DNA of 64,000 nucleotides from Oceanospirillaceae bacterium (GTDB lineage: Bacteria > Pseudomonadota > Gammaproteobacteria > Pseudomonadales > Balneatricaceae), in assembly GCA_018647765.1 (NCBI GenBank), contig JABGSN010000033.1, positions 1-64,000 of the forward strand, written 5' to 3'. The position numbers and the translations under genes were made by a program. This document shows, in pieces, positions 50,784 through 63,549 of this stretch. Below the pieces are notes generated by a model. It saw only the letters and a list, made by a program, of their open reading frames with translations, was not told the origin of the DNA and searched no databases. Position 1 is the first letter of the stretch; every line of letters starts with the position of its first letter.

Positions 50784-53700
50784 ATGCGCTTAAAAAGCAT
50801 CAAATTAGCGGGTTTTAAATCATTCGTTGACCCAACAAAGGTCAACCTCCCGGGCAACTTGTGTGCCGTGGTTGGCCCCAATGGATGCGGCAAGTCGAAT
50901 ATTATCGATGCTGTACGCTGGGTGATGGGTGAAAGCTCTGCAAAAAATTTGCGTGGCGAAAGTGCCACCGACGTTATTTTTAATGGCTCTACGAGCCGTC
51001 AGCCCGTGGGTCAAGCCACGATCGAACTGATTTTTGATAATCACGACCGTACTTTGGCCGGCGCATTTGCCAGCTATAACGAGGTTTCGATTCGGCGCAA
51101 AGTCACCCGAGAAGGTCAATCTACCTATTATCTTAACGGCCAAAAATGCCGTCGTCGCGATGTCACCGATTTGTTTCTAGGCACCGGCCTTGGACCGCGC
51201 AGTTATTCCATTATCGAGCAAGGCATGATTTCACGTTTGATTGAATCACGGCCAGAAGAGTTACGCGTTTATATTGAAGAGGCGGCTGGCATCTCGCGCT
51301 ATAAGGAGCGCCGTCGTGATACCTCTAACCGTATTAGTCGTAGCCGCGAAAACCTGGAGCGCCTAGAAGACATTCGTGAAGAGCTAGGGCGCCAATTGGA
51401 AACTCTAAAGCGCCAAGCTGCAGCAGCGCAGCAGTATACCCAGTTGAAGCAAGATGAACGTCAACACAAGTCACAGTTGGCAACCCTACAATGGCGCGAG
51501 CTTAGGCAAAAATTACTCGATCAACGCATCGGTATGGGGCGTATACAAGATGAAATTGTGTTGCAAACCAGTGAGCAAGACACCCGCTCAGCCCAGATCG
51601 ATGTGCAAAAAGATGAACTGAGCATATTGAATGATAGTTTTTCTACACAGCAAGGTGAGTTTTATCGTTTGGGCGCAGATATAGCGCGTCTAGAACAAAC
51701 CATTGAGCATCAGCAACATCAGCAGCGACAATGGCAGGCCGATATTACCGAGGCGCAACAACAGCTTCAACGGCTCGATGATGCCTGTACTGCGGACAGC
51801 AAAGAACTCAACCACTTACAGCAACAGCAAGATCAGCTGGCGCCGGATACCGAACTGGCGACGGAGCAGTTGTATGAAGCGGAGATGGCCCAGCAAAACA
51901 GTGAGCAACAGCGTCAAACCTGGCAGCAGCAGTGGCAACAAAAAACCGATGATCAGGCGCAATTTCAGCGCTTGATCGAGGTGGCTAAAACCGCATTATC
52001 ACATCAATTGCAGCAAACCCAACAGGTTGAACGGGACAAAACGAGAAATCAGGCAGAGTTGGACGCATTGGTGCTGCCTGCAGATGATGAAACACAAATG
52101 CTGGATGAACAATTGCAGGAGTTGTTGTTGCTGCAAGAGACAGTCAGCGAGCAAGTGTCTTCGTCTGAGCTTCAGCTACAGCAAGATCGCCAAAGCGAAA
52201 GGGACATACAGCAGAGGCTAGATCAACTCAGTCAATCCTTGGGGGCGATTAGCGGCCAGTTGTCTTCTTTGCAGCTGTTGTTGCGCGAAGCACAGCAAGG
52301 TGCTGCAGAAATGCCACAAGCTTGGTCTAATGGTGCAAGCCGGCAACTGGTTGATAGCATGCAGGTGGACGTCGGTTGGGAGACAGCGGTAGAGCAAGTG
52401 CTGCAGGATTGGTTAGCGAGTTATTTGTTGGCTCAATGGCCAGCTAATGCCGATGCAGGTGCTGATTTGGGGGACATATTATCACCTGCCGAAGGCTTGG
52501 CCTTGCTAGTGGGTGCACCACAGCTACCGGTAATGGATGCGGTAATTGATGCGCAGCGCCTTATTGATAAGATCACTGCGCCCACCCAGTTGGCAGGCCT
52601 TATGGGGCACATCTACGTGGCTCAAGATTGGCACTTGGCCTACACCTTGCTAGCGCAATTACCACTGCACGCGAGTGTGGTGATGCCCGACGGATTATGG
52701 CTGGGACATGGTTGGTTGCGCACGCCGCCGCGTCAGGGCAGCAAAACAGGCCTGTTAGAAAGAAAACAACAAGTGCAAACGCTGCTGTCGCAGCAGAGTG
52801 AATTACAAGACTCGCATCAACAGACGAGTTTAGAGCTTGAGCACATACGTGGTGTCATTGCCGAGCAAGAGCAACAGTTGACGCAAACTCGAGTGCAATT
52901 GCAAACAGGCCAGCAACAGTGTCAACAACAGCAGCAAGCCTTAGCATTGCTTAAGCAACAACAAGGTCAAGCGTTAGGTCAGCAGCAGCGCCTGCAAGCT
53001 CGGCTGCATGAACACCGCGATAGATTGCAACAGTTAGACGCCGACATGTCGCTGTCACAAGAGCAGTTAAGTGAGCATCAATTAGCGCTAGAAGAGGCCC
53101 AAGAGGGGGTGCCTGAAATACAAGCCGAAAAGGAAGTGTTGGATGCAGCATTAGCTCAAGACCGTATAAATTTTAATCAAAAGCAGCAGCTAGTGATTCA
53201 ACTGCAAGCGCGTATGAGTAGTGTAGAGGCACAAACTAACAGCCTTACGCGCTCGTTACAGCGCTTGCAAGAGCAGCAGGCGCAGTGGCGCCAAAAACAA
53301 GAAGAAGTACGTAATAGAGCCGGTGCAGGTGAGGGTGTGGCGAACGGCGAAGCAGCAGAACAGTTGAATCAGCAGTTGGAGGGCATGTTACAGCAACGTT
53401 TAACTGCCGAAGCGGCCATGGAGCAGCAGCGCCATGGTATGAGTCAAGTTGAGCAGCTAGTGCGCCAGCTAGAGCAACAGCAACTGCGTCAACAACAAGA
53501 CGTTAGTCAGCGACAAACCTTATTGCAAGAGCAGCGTTTGGTTGAGCGTGAATTAGAAGTGAATGCTAACAATATTAAAAACACCATGTTGCAACAAAAT
53601 ATACTGGTAGAAAAGCTGGCAGAGGTGTTGCCTGAAGAAGCCAGTCAGTCGCAACTAAGTCAATTATTAGAGCAATGTCAAAATCGTATCAAGCGCCTGG

Positions 53701-54326
53701 GTGCTATTAATTTAGTGGCTATTGAAGAATATAAACAACAACAAGAGCGCAAAGTATTTTTAGACCAGCAGTACGACGAATTAATTGAAGCTCTGGATAG
53801 TTTGGAGCAAGCAATTAATAAAATTGATAAGGAAACGCGTGCTCGATTTAAACAAACGTTTGACACAGTAAACGAAAGTTTAAACGCACTTTTCCCCAAA
53901 GTATTTGGTGGTGGGCGAGCCTCGCTTGAGCTTACTGATGATGACATGTTGTCGACTGGCGTGACCATCATGGCGCAACCGCCGGGCAAGCGAAATAGCA
54001 GTATCCATTTGTTGTCGGGCGGCGAGAAAGCTCTCACCGCCATTGCGTTGGTGTTCTCTATATTCCAACTCAACCCGTCGCCTTTTTGTATGTTAGATGA
54101 AGTGGATGCGCCACTAGATGATGCCAATGTAGAGCGATATGCTCGGCTAGTGAAGGAAATGTCGGCGCAAGTGCAGTTTATTTATATTAGCCACAATAAG
54201 ATCGCCATGGAAATGGCGACTCAATTGTTAGGTGTGACCATGCAGGAGTCGGGTGTCTCACGCTTGGTTACCGTGGATGTAGAGCAAGCCATTAACATGA
54301 CCGAACAAACATTAGGCTTTTCATAA
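50784..54326 (+). CDS. smc: Chromosome segregation protein SMC
   Basis: A 1180-residue SMC. N-terminal Walker A GPNGCGKSN (near 31-39), long glutamine-rich coiled coils, a hinge near residues 510-660, and C-terminal signature LLSGGEKAL with Walker B FCMLDEVDAPLDD. It forms condensin with ScpA and ScpB, both encoded in this window. It starts 34 bases after ccmI on the same strand. Confidence 0.97.
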   Translation: MRLKSIKLAGFKSFVDPTKVNLPGNLCAVVGPNGCGKSNIIDAVRWVMGESSAKNLRGESATDVIFNGSTSRQPVGQATIELIFDNHDRTLAGAFASYNEVSIRRKVTREGQSTYYLNGQKCRRRDVTDLFLGTGLGPRSYSIIEQGMISRLIESRPEELRVYIEEAAGISRYKERRRDTSNRISRSRENLERLEDIREELGRQLETLKRQAAAAQQYTQLKQDERQHKSQLATLQWRELRQKLLDQRIGMGRIQDEIVLQTSEQDTRSAQIDVQKDELSILNDSFSTQQGEFYRLGADIARLEQTIEHQQHQQRQWQADITEAQQQLQRLDDACTADSKELNHLQQQQDQLAPDTELATEQLYEAEMAQQNSEQQRQTWQQQWQQKTDDQAQFQRLIEVAKTALSHQLQQTQQVERDKTRNQAELDALVLPADDETQMLDEQLQELLLLQETVSEQVSSSELQLQQDRQSERDIQQRLDQLSQSLGAISGQLSSLQLLLREAQQGAAEMPQAWSNGASRQLVDSMQVDVGWETAVEQVLQDWLASYLLAQWPANADAGADLGDILSPAEGLALLVGAPQLPVMDAVIDAQRLIDKITAPTQLAGLMGHIYVAQDWHLAYTLLAQLPLHASVVMPDGLWLGHGWLRTPPRQGSKTGLLERKQQVQTLLSQQSELQDSHQQTSLELEHIRGVIAEQEQQLTQTRVQLQTGQQQCQQQQQALALLKQQQGQALGQQQRLQARLHEHRDRLQQLDADMSLSQEQLSEHQLALEEAQEGVPEIQAEKEVLDAALAQDRINFNQKQQLVIQLQARMSSVEAQTNSLTRSLQRLQEQQAQWRQKQEEVRNRAGAGEGVANGEAAEQLNQQLEGMLQQRLTAEAAMEQQRHGMSQVEQLVRQLEQQQLRQQQDVSQRQTLLQEQRLVERELEVNANNIKNTMLQQNILVEKLAEVLPEEASQSQLSQLLEQCQNRIKRLGAINLVAIEEYKQQQERKVFLDQQYDELIEALDSLEQAINKIDKETRARFKQTFDTVNESLNALFPKVFGGGRASLELTDDDMLSTGVTIMAQPPGKRNSSIHLLSGGEKALTAIALVFSIFQLNPSPFCMLDEVDAPLDDANVERYARLVKEMSAQVQFIYISHNKIAMEMATQLLGVTMQESGVSRLVTVDVEQAINMTEQTLGFS

Positions 54327-54500
54327 ATTGATTTAGGCCGTATTTATCTATTTTATCGATTTTTTGTGTGTTTTTACAAAATATGTCTATAAAAACAAGG
54401 TGCAAAGGTTTTATATCTATTATTTTGAAGGTATAGTTCTAAACTAATATTTTAGACGCTTGGTGGCGTCATAATAATAAATTTTTAGATCGGCATACTT

Positions 54501-57976
<3,476 letters not shown>

Positions 57977-58000
57977 CGTCTTACATATAAGGAAAGTATT

Positions 58001-58185
58001 TTGACGGTTAAGCAAAGCCCAGGACGCCTTTTACAGCTGTTGCACCAAGGCATTCCTGACTTTTATGCCGATTTTATTGTGCCGGCAAAGCGCAGGCTAG
58101 CGGTTTTGTGGCCGGCGACGAAGACATCATGTTTGATGCCTCCACCGAAGGCTTACTGAGCTATGTAGTGAAGTCAGTTCAGTAG
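58001..58185 (+). pseudogene. Possible frameshifted small gene after ligA
   Basis: A TTG at 58001, preceded by AAGGAAAG, opens a frame reading SPGRLLQLLHQGIPDFYAD and continuing to about 58086. That frame then turns into less protein-like sequence and stops at 58157. The frame one base back reads QASGFVAGDEDIMFDASTEG and onward to TAG at 58183-58185, one base before the stop of the convergent H-NS gene. Together they would give a ~61-residue protein. A one-base change near 58080-58090 would explain this: a real frameshift, a sequencing error, or chance. I do not recognise the family. Confidence 0.4.
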
Positions 58186-58186
58186 C

Positions 58187-58582
58187 TTATATTCTACAAC
58201 TGTCTTTGCTGCCACCAGTGTTGAAATAGTGTTCAAACACTTTAGGGGTGCGGCCACGGCCCGACCATTCGTGGGTCTCGCCGTTAGCGTCTTTAATGCG
58301 GTATTGGGGGGCTACGGGTTTACGAGCCTTTTTGGTTTTTGGGGTTTCGTTGGTAACGAAGTCTTCTGGCGATAAACCGGCATCGGCCATAGCGCTAAGA
58401 ATGGCTTGCTTCTCGGCTGCTTTTTTAGCATCCTGAGCGAGGCTGGCCGCTTCTTCTTCTGCGCGTTTTTCGATAAACTCAGCTAGATGCTCTGCCATGG
58501 TTTGCATTTGCTTAACACTAAGGTTTTTACACGCAGCACGAAAGCGATTTTTATTGTGGGCAATGTCAGAAAAGTCGGTCAT
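58187..58582 (-). CDS. H-NS family DNA-binding protein
   Basis: A 131-residue nucleoid protein. The N-terminal half is a helical oligomerisation region rich in E, A and K. The C-terminal DNA-binding motif reads YRIKDANGETHEWSGRGRTP, matching the H-NS pattern W-(T/S)-GRGR-P. It probably silences AT-rich DNA. The ATG at 58582 (MTDFSD) has GGAAT upstream; the frame is open further but lies inside the inverted repeat. It is divergent from the PHP gene. Confidence 0.9.
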   Translation of the reverse strand: MTDFSDIAHNKNRFRAACKNLSVKQMQTMAEHLAEFIEKRAEEEAASLAQDAKKAAEKQAILSAMADAGLSPEDFVTNETPKTKKARKPVAPQYRIKDANGETHEWSGRGRTPKVFEHYFNTGGSKDSCRI

Positions 58583-58631
58583 AGAAATTCCACTTATTAG
58601 ATGTTTAGTTAGATGTATTGGCGAATATGTA

Positions 58632-58671
58632 ATTATTATAAGAGCCATTGATTAATGGCTCTTATAATAAT
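58632..58671. repeat. 18-bp perfect inverted repeat in divergent promoter region
   Basis: Two 18-base arms (58632-58649 and 58654-58671) match perfectly around a GATT loop. The core is AAGAGCCATT/AATGGCTCTT, flanked by A/T-only ends. It lies 50 bases before the H-NS start and 40 bases before the PHP gene start, so it cannot end either gene's transcript. It may be an operator, an RNA hairpin in a leader, or a cruciform. Confidence 0.8.
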
Positions 58672-58710
58672 AGCCTATTTTTAAATAAATATAAAATATT
58701 GTCACCATTC

Positions 58711-59547
58711 ATGAATAAATATGATTTACATAGTCACACTATAAACTCGGACGGTAGTTTAACTGCTACTCAGTTGATTGATTTGGCCATAGAAAAAGAA
58801 GTCACCCACTTAGCTATTACTGATCATGATACGGTTAACGCACACCTGCAGTTGGCACAACTGCCTGAGCCATATGAAAGCGATAAGATCAGCATTATTA
58901 AGGGCGTAGAGTTTTCTAGCCAGTGGAATAATATGGGTGTGCATATTGTCGGTTTAAATATTAATATACATAGCGCGGCTATTAGTGAAGCGGTAAACAA
59001 ACAAACACAAATCCGTTTGCAACGATTATCCACCATTGCGCACAAGCTGACTAAAAAAGGTTTCCCAGATATTACTGAAGGGGCATTAGCTGTGGCTGGT
59101 GACAGTCAAATAGGGCGCCCGCATATTGCCCAATACATGGTGCAAGAAGGCATGGTGCGCAGTGTGGGCCAAGCCTTTACTAAATACCTAGGGGCAGGCA
59201 AAGTCGGCGATGTGTCTAGTGTTTGGCCCGATTTAGAACAGGTGCTTGCATGGATTCATGATGCAGGTGGCGTGGCTGTGGTGGCTCATCCCAGCCGTTA
59301 TAAAATGACGCGCACTAAGCGGCGGCGGTTGATGGCAGATTTCGCCGATGCTGGAGGGCAGGCCATCGAAGTCTGCACTGGTAATCAGGTGCCTGGTGTG
59401 GCGGAAGAAATGGCAGCCTTGTGTGACACCTTTGATTTTCATGGTTCCGTAGGTAGTGATTTTCATAATCTAGAATATCAGTGGGTCAAATTAGGTCGGT
59501 ATCCAAAACTACCTAATCAATGTCGGCCCGTGTGGGAGTTGTTTTAA
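58711..59547 (+). CDS. rnm: PHP-domain phosphoesterase, RNase AM/YciV-like
   Basis: A 278-residue protein with the PHP metal motifs DLHSHTINSDG, ITDHDT, AHPSRY and GSDFH. It aligns in pattern with E. coli YciV (RNase AM), a 5'-3' exonuclease that trims rRNA 5' ends and pAp. The ATG at 58711 (MNKYDLHSH) is chosen; an upstream in-frame start at 58648 lies inside the inverted repeat. scpA starts after one base. Confidence 0.9.
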   Translation: MNKYDLHSHTINSDGSLTATQLIDLAIEKEVTHLAITDHDTVNAHLQLAQLPEPYESDKISIIKGVEFSSQWNNMGVHIVGLNINIHSAAISEAVNKQTQIRLQRLSTIAHKLTKKGFPDITEGALAVAGDSQIGRPHIAQYMVQEGMVRSVGQAFTKYLGAGKVGDVSSVWPDLEQVLAWIHDAGGVAVVAHPSRYKMTRTKRRRLMADFADAGGQAIEVCTGNQVPGVAEEMAALCDTFDFHGSVGSDFHNLEYQWVKLGRYPKLPNQCRPVWELF

Positions 59548-59548
59548 T

Positions 59549-60346
59549 ATGGATGCTTGGGTAGAGGGTAAAGAATACGCCATTCCAACGGATCTTTATA
59601 TTCCTCCCGACGCCTTAAAGGTGATTTTAGAAACCACCTTTGAGGGGCCGTTAGATTTGTTGTTATATTTAATACGACGCCACAACTTAGATATTATTTC
59701 AATTAACGTGGCCAATATTACGCACCAGTACATTGTTTATATTGAGTTGATGGAAGCTCATCAATTTGAGTTGGCGGGTGAATATTTGGTGATGGCCGCA
59801 ACACTGGCGGAAATTAAAAGCCGCAGCTTGTTGCCACGCACACAGTTGTTGGATGATGAGGAAGAGGACCCCAGGGTTAGGCTGATCAAACAGTTGCAGG
59901 AGTATGAGCGTTTTAAAACTGCCTCGGAGCGAGTGGCAGACCTGCCACGTATGGGGCGAGATAATTTTCCCGTAACTATGGCTATGCCTGATGTCAAACA
60001 AGTTAGGCCGCAGCCGACAGTGGCCATGGAAGACCTGTTGGTGGCTTATAAAGACGTATTAAAACGCTGCGACATGTATGAGCACCACACTATATCTCGC
60101 GAACGTTTGTCTACCCGAGAGCGTATGTCGAGGGTAATGTTACAGTTGCAGGAGCATCAGTTTATGGCCTTTCACGCGCTATTTGATGTGTCCGAAGGAC
60201 GCATGGGCGTGGTAGTTACCTTTTTGGCGATGATGGAGCTAGTAAAAGAGAAACTGGTAAAGCTTGTGCAAGCACAAGAATTTGGCCCCATCCATGTTAG
60301 TTTAGGTGGTCAGCATGAATCACCCAACCAGGAACTTGCATTATGA
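59549..60346 (+). CDS. scpA: Segregation and condensation protein A
   Basis: A 265-residue kleisin. FEGPLDLLLYLIRRHNLDI near the N-terminus binds the SMC neck, and AATLAEIKSRSLLP is the family's second block; the C-terminal winged helix binds the SMC head. It overlaps scpB by 4 bases. Confidence 0.95.
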   Translation: MDAWVEGKEYAIPTDLYIPPDALKVILETTFEGPLDLLLYLIRRHNLDIISINVANITHQYIVYIELMEAHQFELAGEYLVMAATLAEIKSRSLLPRTQLLDDEEEDPRVRLIKQLQEYERFKTASERVADLPRMGRDNFPVTMAMPDVKQVRPQPTVAMEDLLVAYKDVLKRCDMYEHHTISRERLSTRERMSRVMLQLQEHQFMAFHALFDVSEGRMGVVVTFLAMMELVKEKLVKLVQAQEFGPIHVSLGGQHESPNQELAL

Positions 60347-60960
60347 TTAGTGAACTTGCACCGGTATTGGAAGCGCTGCTCCTTGCGGCTGATAAACCCT
60401 TGAGTGTGGATCGTTTGAGTCAAGTGTTTGATGAGCATGATGGCGTGGATAATAAACGCATCCGCAGCACGCTGAGGCAGTTACAAGCGAGCTATGATGG
60501 TCGGGGTTATCAGCTCATCGAAGTGGCTTCTGGTTTTCGCTTTCAAGTGCAGCAAGATTACGCCCTGTGGGTGGCTCGATTGTGGCAGGAAAAGCCCCAA
60601 AAATACTCGCGTGCCTTATTAGAAACATTGTCCATTATTGCCTACCAGCAGCCCATTACTCGTGGCGAAATAGAAGCCATTCGTGGTGTAGGGGTTAGCT
60701 CGCCGATTATCCATACCCTGCTGGAGCGTAATTGGGTGCGTGGCGTAGGCCACAAAGAAGTGCCTGGACGGCCCGAACTGTTTGCCACCACAAAAGAATT
60801 TCTGGATCACTTTAACCTTAAGCAACTCAGCGACCTACCGGCCTTGGCTGACCTAGAAGCGTGGGATGAAGCGACTATGGCGCCGGCGAAGTTAAAACAA
60901 CCCGAGCAACAAGAGATGGAAGTCGCGGCTATGCAAGTGAATGGTGAACAGCTGCATTGA
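60343..60960 (+). CDS. scpB: Segregation and condensation protein B
   Basis: A 205-residue protein with two winged-helix domains and the family blocks LETLSIIAYQQPITR, EIEAIRGV and GRPELFATT. It dimerises and binds ScpA on the condensin complex. The order rnm-scpA-scpB-rluB is a usual gammaproteobacterial set. Confidence 0.95.
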   Translation: MISELAPVLEALLLAADKPLSVDRLSQVFDEHDGVDNKRIRSTLRQLQASYDGRGYQLIEVASGFRFQVQQDYALWVARLWQEKPQKYSRALLETLSIIAYQQPITRGEIEAIRGVGVSSPIIHTLLERNWVRGVGHKEVPGRPELFATTKEFLDHFNLKQLSDLPALADLEAWDEATMAPAKLKQPEQQEMEVAAMQVNGEQLH

Positions 60961-61020
60961 TAAGCCGCCTTGCCTCGCGTTATAATAGGCTCACATATTA
61001 ACTGTATTGATGGGACTATC

Positions 61021-61887
61021 ATGACAGATCAAGACCTGACCTTAGAAGAAGCTAAGGACAAACCTACCGACGAAAAACTCCAAAAAGTATTAGCCCGTGC
61101 AGGCGTAGGCTCGCGCCGCGAGATGGAGCGCTGGATTGCTGGCGGCCGCGTAACCATTAACCAAGAAACTGCTCAGTTAGGTGATCGCGTTACCTGGCGT
61201 GATCAACTGGCGGTCGACGGCAAACCAGTGATGGTGGTGTCGCCCAACAATGTTGAGCGCCGGGTGCTGATTTACAATAAGCCCGAAGGTGAAATTGTAA
61301 CCCGTTCGGACCCAGAAAACCGCTCCACAGTGTTTGATAAATTGCCGCGCCTTAAAGGCGAGCGTTGGATTGCTGTAGGTCGTTTGGATATCAACACCTC
61401 AGGTCTGTTGTTGTTTACCACCGACGGCGAACTAGCCAATGCGCTAATGCACCCATCCACTACCATCGAGCGTGAATACGCCGTGCGTGTTATGGGCCAC
61501 GTTACAATGGACCAAGTCACCGCCATGCACCAAGGTGTATTGCTGGATGATGGTATGGCTCGTTTTAATGATATTCAAGAGTTTGGTGGTGAAGGCATTA
61601 ACCGCTGGTTCCATGTGGTGATTATGGAAGGCCGTAACCGCGAAGTAAGGCGCTTGTGGGAGTCGCAAGGTTTGCGGGTTAACCGCTTGAAGCGGGTAAG
61701 ATACGGCAATGTATTTATGCCGCCTCAGTTGCGTGCCGGCATGTGGATGGAAATGCCGCAGTCAGAAATTAACGCCTTGTCGCAGTTTGTGGGCATGCGC
61801 CCGAAGAAGGTCAAACGCCGCTTACCTAAAGAGCAGGAAAGCTTTGAGCGTCAGCAGAAGCGCCAGCGCACGCGTCGTCACGTATAA
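61021..61887 (+). CDS. rluB: 23S rRNA pseudouridine synthase RluB
   Basis: A 288-residue synthase with an N-terminal S4 RNA-binding domain (KLQKVLARAGVGSRRE) and the catalytic Asp in GRLDINTSGLLLFT (near 123); E. coli RluB modifies U2605 of 23S rRNA. EGRNREVRRLW is the RsuA-family motif. The C-terminal tail is basic. The ATG at 61021 is used; an in-frame ATG at 60970 lies upstream of the domain start. Confidence 0.94.
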   Translation: MTDQDLTLEEAKDKPTDEKLQKVLARAGVGSRREMERWIAGGRVTINQETAQLGDRVTWRDQLAVDGKPVMVVSPNNVERRVLIYNKPEGEIVTRSDPENRSTVFDKLPRLKGERWIAVGRLDINTSGLLLFTTDGELANALMHPSTTIEREYAVRVMGHVTMDQVTAMHQGVLLDDGMARFNDIQEFGGEGINRWFHVVIMEGRNREVRRLWESQGLRVNRLKRVRYGNVFMPPQLRAGMWMEMPQSEINALSQFVGMRPKKVKRRLPKEQESFERQQKRQRTRRHV

Positions 61888-61894
61888 CCCACTG

Positions 61895-62815
61895 TTAGTC
61901 AGTTGAGGGCGATGCTTGATAGTGTTCGCCCTGCGCATGGATCTCTTGTTGTGCAATGCTCACGGGGTCGAGGTGTATGATTACATCGGCATGGGGAAAG
62001 GCCGTCATAATGCGGCTTTCCACGGCATCCGCAACGCAGTGGGCTTGTATGAGCCGCATGTCATCTTGCAATTCTAAATGTAGCTGTATGAACTGCATGT
62101 GTCCCGACTGACGGCTACGTAAATCGTGCATGCCCAATACTTGGGGCTGAGCCAAGGCCAAGTCGGTAATGGTTTGCCGTTGCTCGTCGCTCAACTCATG
62201 GTCCAGTAATAGATGAAAGGCGTTGCGGGCAATACCCCAAGCGCTATAGAGCACATAGGCACCGATAATAAGCGCTAAGTATGGGTCTGCGCCGTAATAA
62301 CCTGCTTGAGTTAGTATCAGGGCAATAATGACACCCAAGTTCATCAATAAATCTGACGTATAGTGTAGCGAATCAGCGGCAATAGCTGTGGACTGCGTAC
62401 GCCGCACCACCCAGCGCTGAAATAACACTAGCATCGCCGTAATGACCATGCTGGCCAGCATCACGCCGATGCCTGTGCTCGCGTCCTGTAACGCCTGTGG
62501 TTGCACTAGGCGGCCTAAGGTTTGTGACAACAGCCAAACGACCGACAAAGCGATTAATAACGCTTGACCTAAACCCGCTAAGGCTTCGGCTTTGCCGTGA
62601 CCAAAACGATGCTCTTTGTCCGCCGGTGCCATGGCATAACGCACAGCAAAAAAATTGATTAGCGCTGCGGCGCTGTCCATAAGGGAGTCGATTAACGACG
62701 CTAGCAAGCTCACGCTCTGGGTGTTTTCCCAGGCCCAAGTTTTTAACATGATTAGCCCAAGGGCCACTAATACAGAAGCCCAAGTGGCGGTTTTTAATAG
62801 TTGCCCGTGACTCAT
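61895..62815 (-). CDS. fieF: Cation diffusion facilitator (FieF-like)
   Basis: A 306-residue efflux transporter of the CDF family with about six membrane helices. The metal-site motifs are DSLMDSAAAL and DSLHYTSDLL, and HRFGHGKAEALAG follows the first. The C-terminal part is a cytosolic metal-binding domain (LRSRQSGHMQFIQLHL). It should export iron and/or zinc. Monocistronic and convergent with rluB, with 7 bases between the stops. Confidence 0.9.
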   Translation of the reverse strand: MSHGQLLKTATWASVLVALGLIMLKTWAWENTQSVSLLASLIDSLMDSAAALINFFAVRYAMAPADKEHRFGHGKAEALAGLGQALLIALSVVWLLSQTLGRLVQPQALQDASTGIGVMLASMVITAMLVLFQRWVVRRTQSTAIAADSLHYTSDLLMNLGVIIALILTQAGYYGADPYLALIIGAYVLYSAWGIARNAFHLLLDHELSDEQRQTITDLALAQPQVLGMHDLRSRQSGHMQFIQLHLELQDDMRLIQAHCVADAVESRIMTAFPHADVIIHLDPVSIAQQEIHAQGEHYQASPSTD

Positions 62816-62834
62816 GCTGGTTTACTGTATTGGT

Positions 62835-63197
62835 TTAGTTGAGGCTGGCGGCAGCTTCTTCACCTGCCCGATTATGCCAGCGGATATGTAACATACTGCT
62901 GGTGTAGAGCAAGGTGATGATAAATGCACCCAAGGGCCCTGTTACGGGTACGTACATAACGGCGATAGTGAAATAAATAAGCAATACAAAACACATCCAT
63001 GCCATCTGGCGTAGGTGTTGTTTATACATGGCGAGGGCAAATCCCAATAAGGGGAAACACTTAATGCCGATGATAACGACGTAGCTTGTGCCGTCGAGGG
63101 GATGGCTAAAGCTACTGATCACTAGATAGGCGAGTAGTGCAATATAGGCACCTACACTGACGGCGCGTGAATATTTACGTTTTTGTTGGTAGAGCAT
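62835..63197 (-). CDS. DUF2069 membrane protein
   Basis: A 120-residue protein with four membrane helices and a short polar C-terminus. The size, helix pattern and place after arsC match DUF2069 proteins. The ATG shares one base with the arsC stop (TAATG). No function is known. Confidence 0.85.
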   Translation of the reverse strand: MLYQQKRKYSRAVSVGAYIALLAYLVISSFSHPLDGTSYVVIIGIKCFPLLGFALAMYKQHLRQMAWMCFVLLIYFTIAVMYVPVTGPLGAFIITLLYTSSMLHIRWHNRAGEEAAASLN

Positions 63198-63547
63198 TAA
63201 AGGATCTCCAATACAGATTCGGGCGGGCGGCCAATACGGGCTTGGTTGTTATGTATAACAATGGGCCGTTCTATCAGCTTGGGGTAGCTTACCATGGCGT
63301 CAACCAGTTCTGTTTGGCTGAGGTTTAGGTTGGCTAGTTGCTGTTGTTTGTAGGCTTCTTCGCCCTTGCGCATCAAGCTACGGGCATCACTCATGTTGAG
63401 CATAACCAGTAATTGACTGAGTTCTTCGGCGTTAGGCGCAGTGTCTAAATACAAACGAATGTCGGCATCAATGCCGCGTTCTTCTAATAACGCCAAGGTG
63501 GCTCTGGATTTTGAACAACGGGGGTTGTGGTACAGAGTGACACTCAT
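63197..63547 (-). CDS. arsC: Arsenate reductase, glutaredoxin type
   Basis: A 116-residue protein with the active Cys in NPRCSKSR (Cys11) and the ending IGRPPESVLEIL. It matches the glutaredoxin-linked ArsC/YffB group. No arsenic efflux gene is nearby, so the role may be housekeeping. It starts two bases before the proS stop region on the same strand. Confidence 0.92.
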   Translation of the reverse strand: MSVTLYHNPRCSKSRATLALLEERGIDADIRLYLDTAPNAEELSQLLVMLNMSDARSLMRKGEEAYKQQQLANLNLSQTELVDAMVSYPKLIERPIVIHNNQARIGRPPESVLEIL

Positions 63548-63549
63548 GA

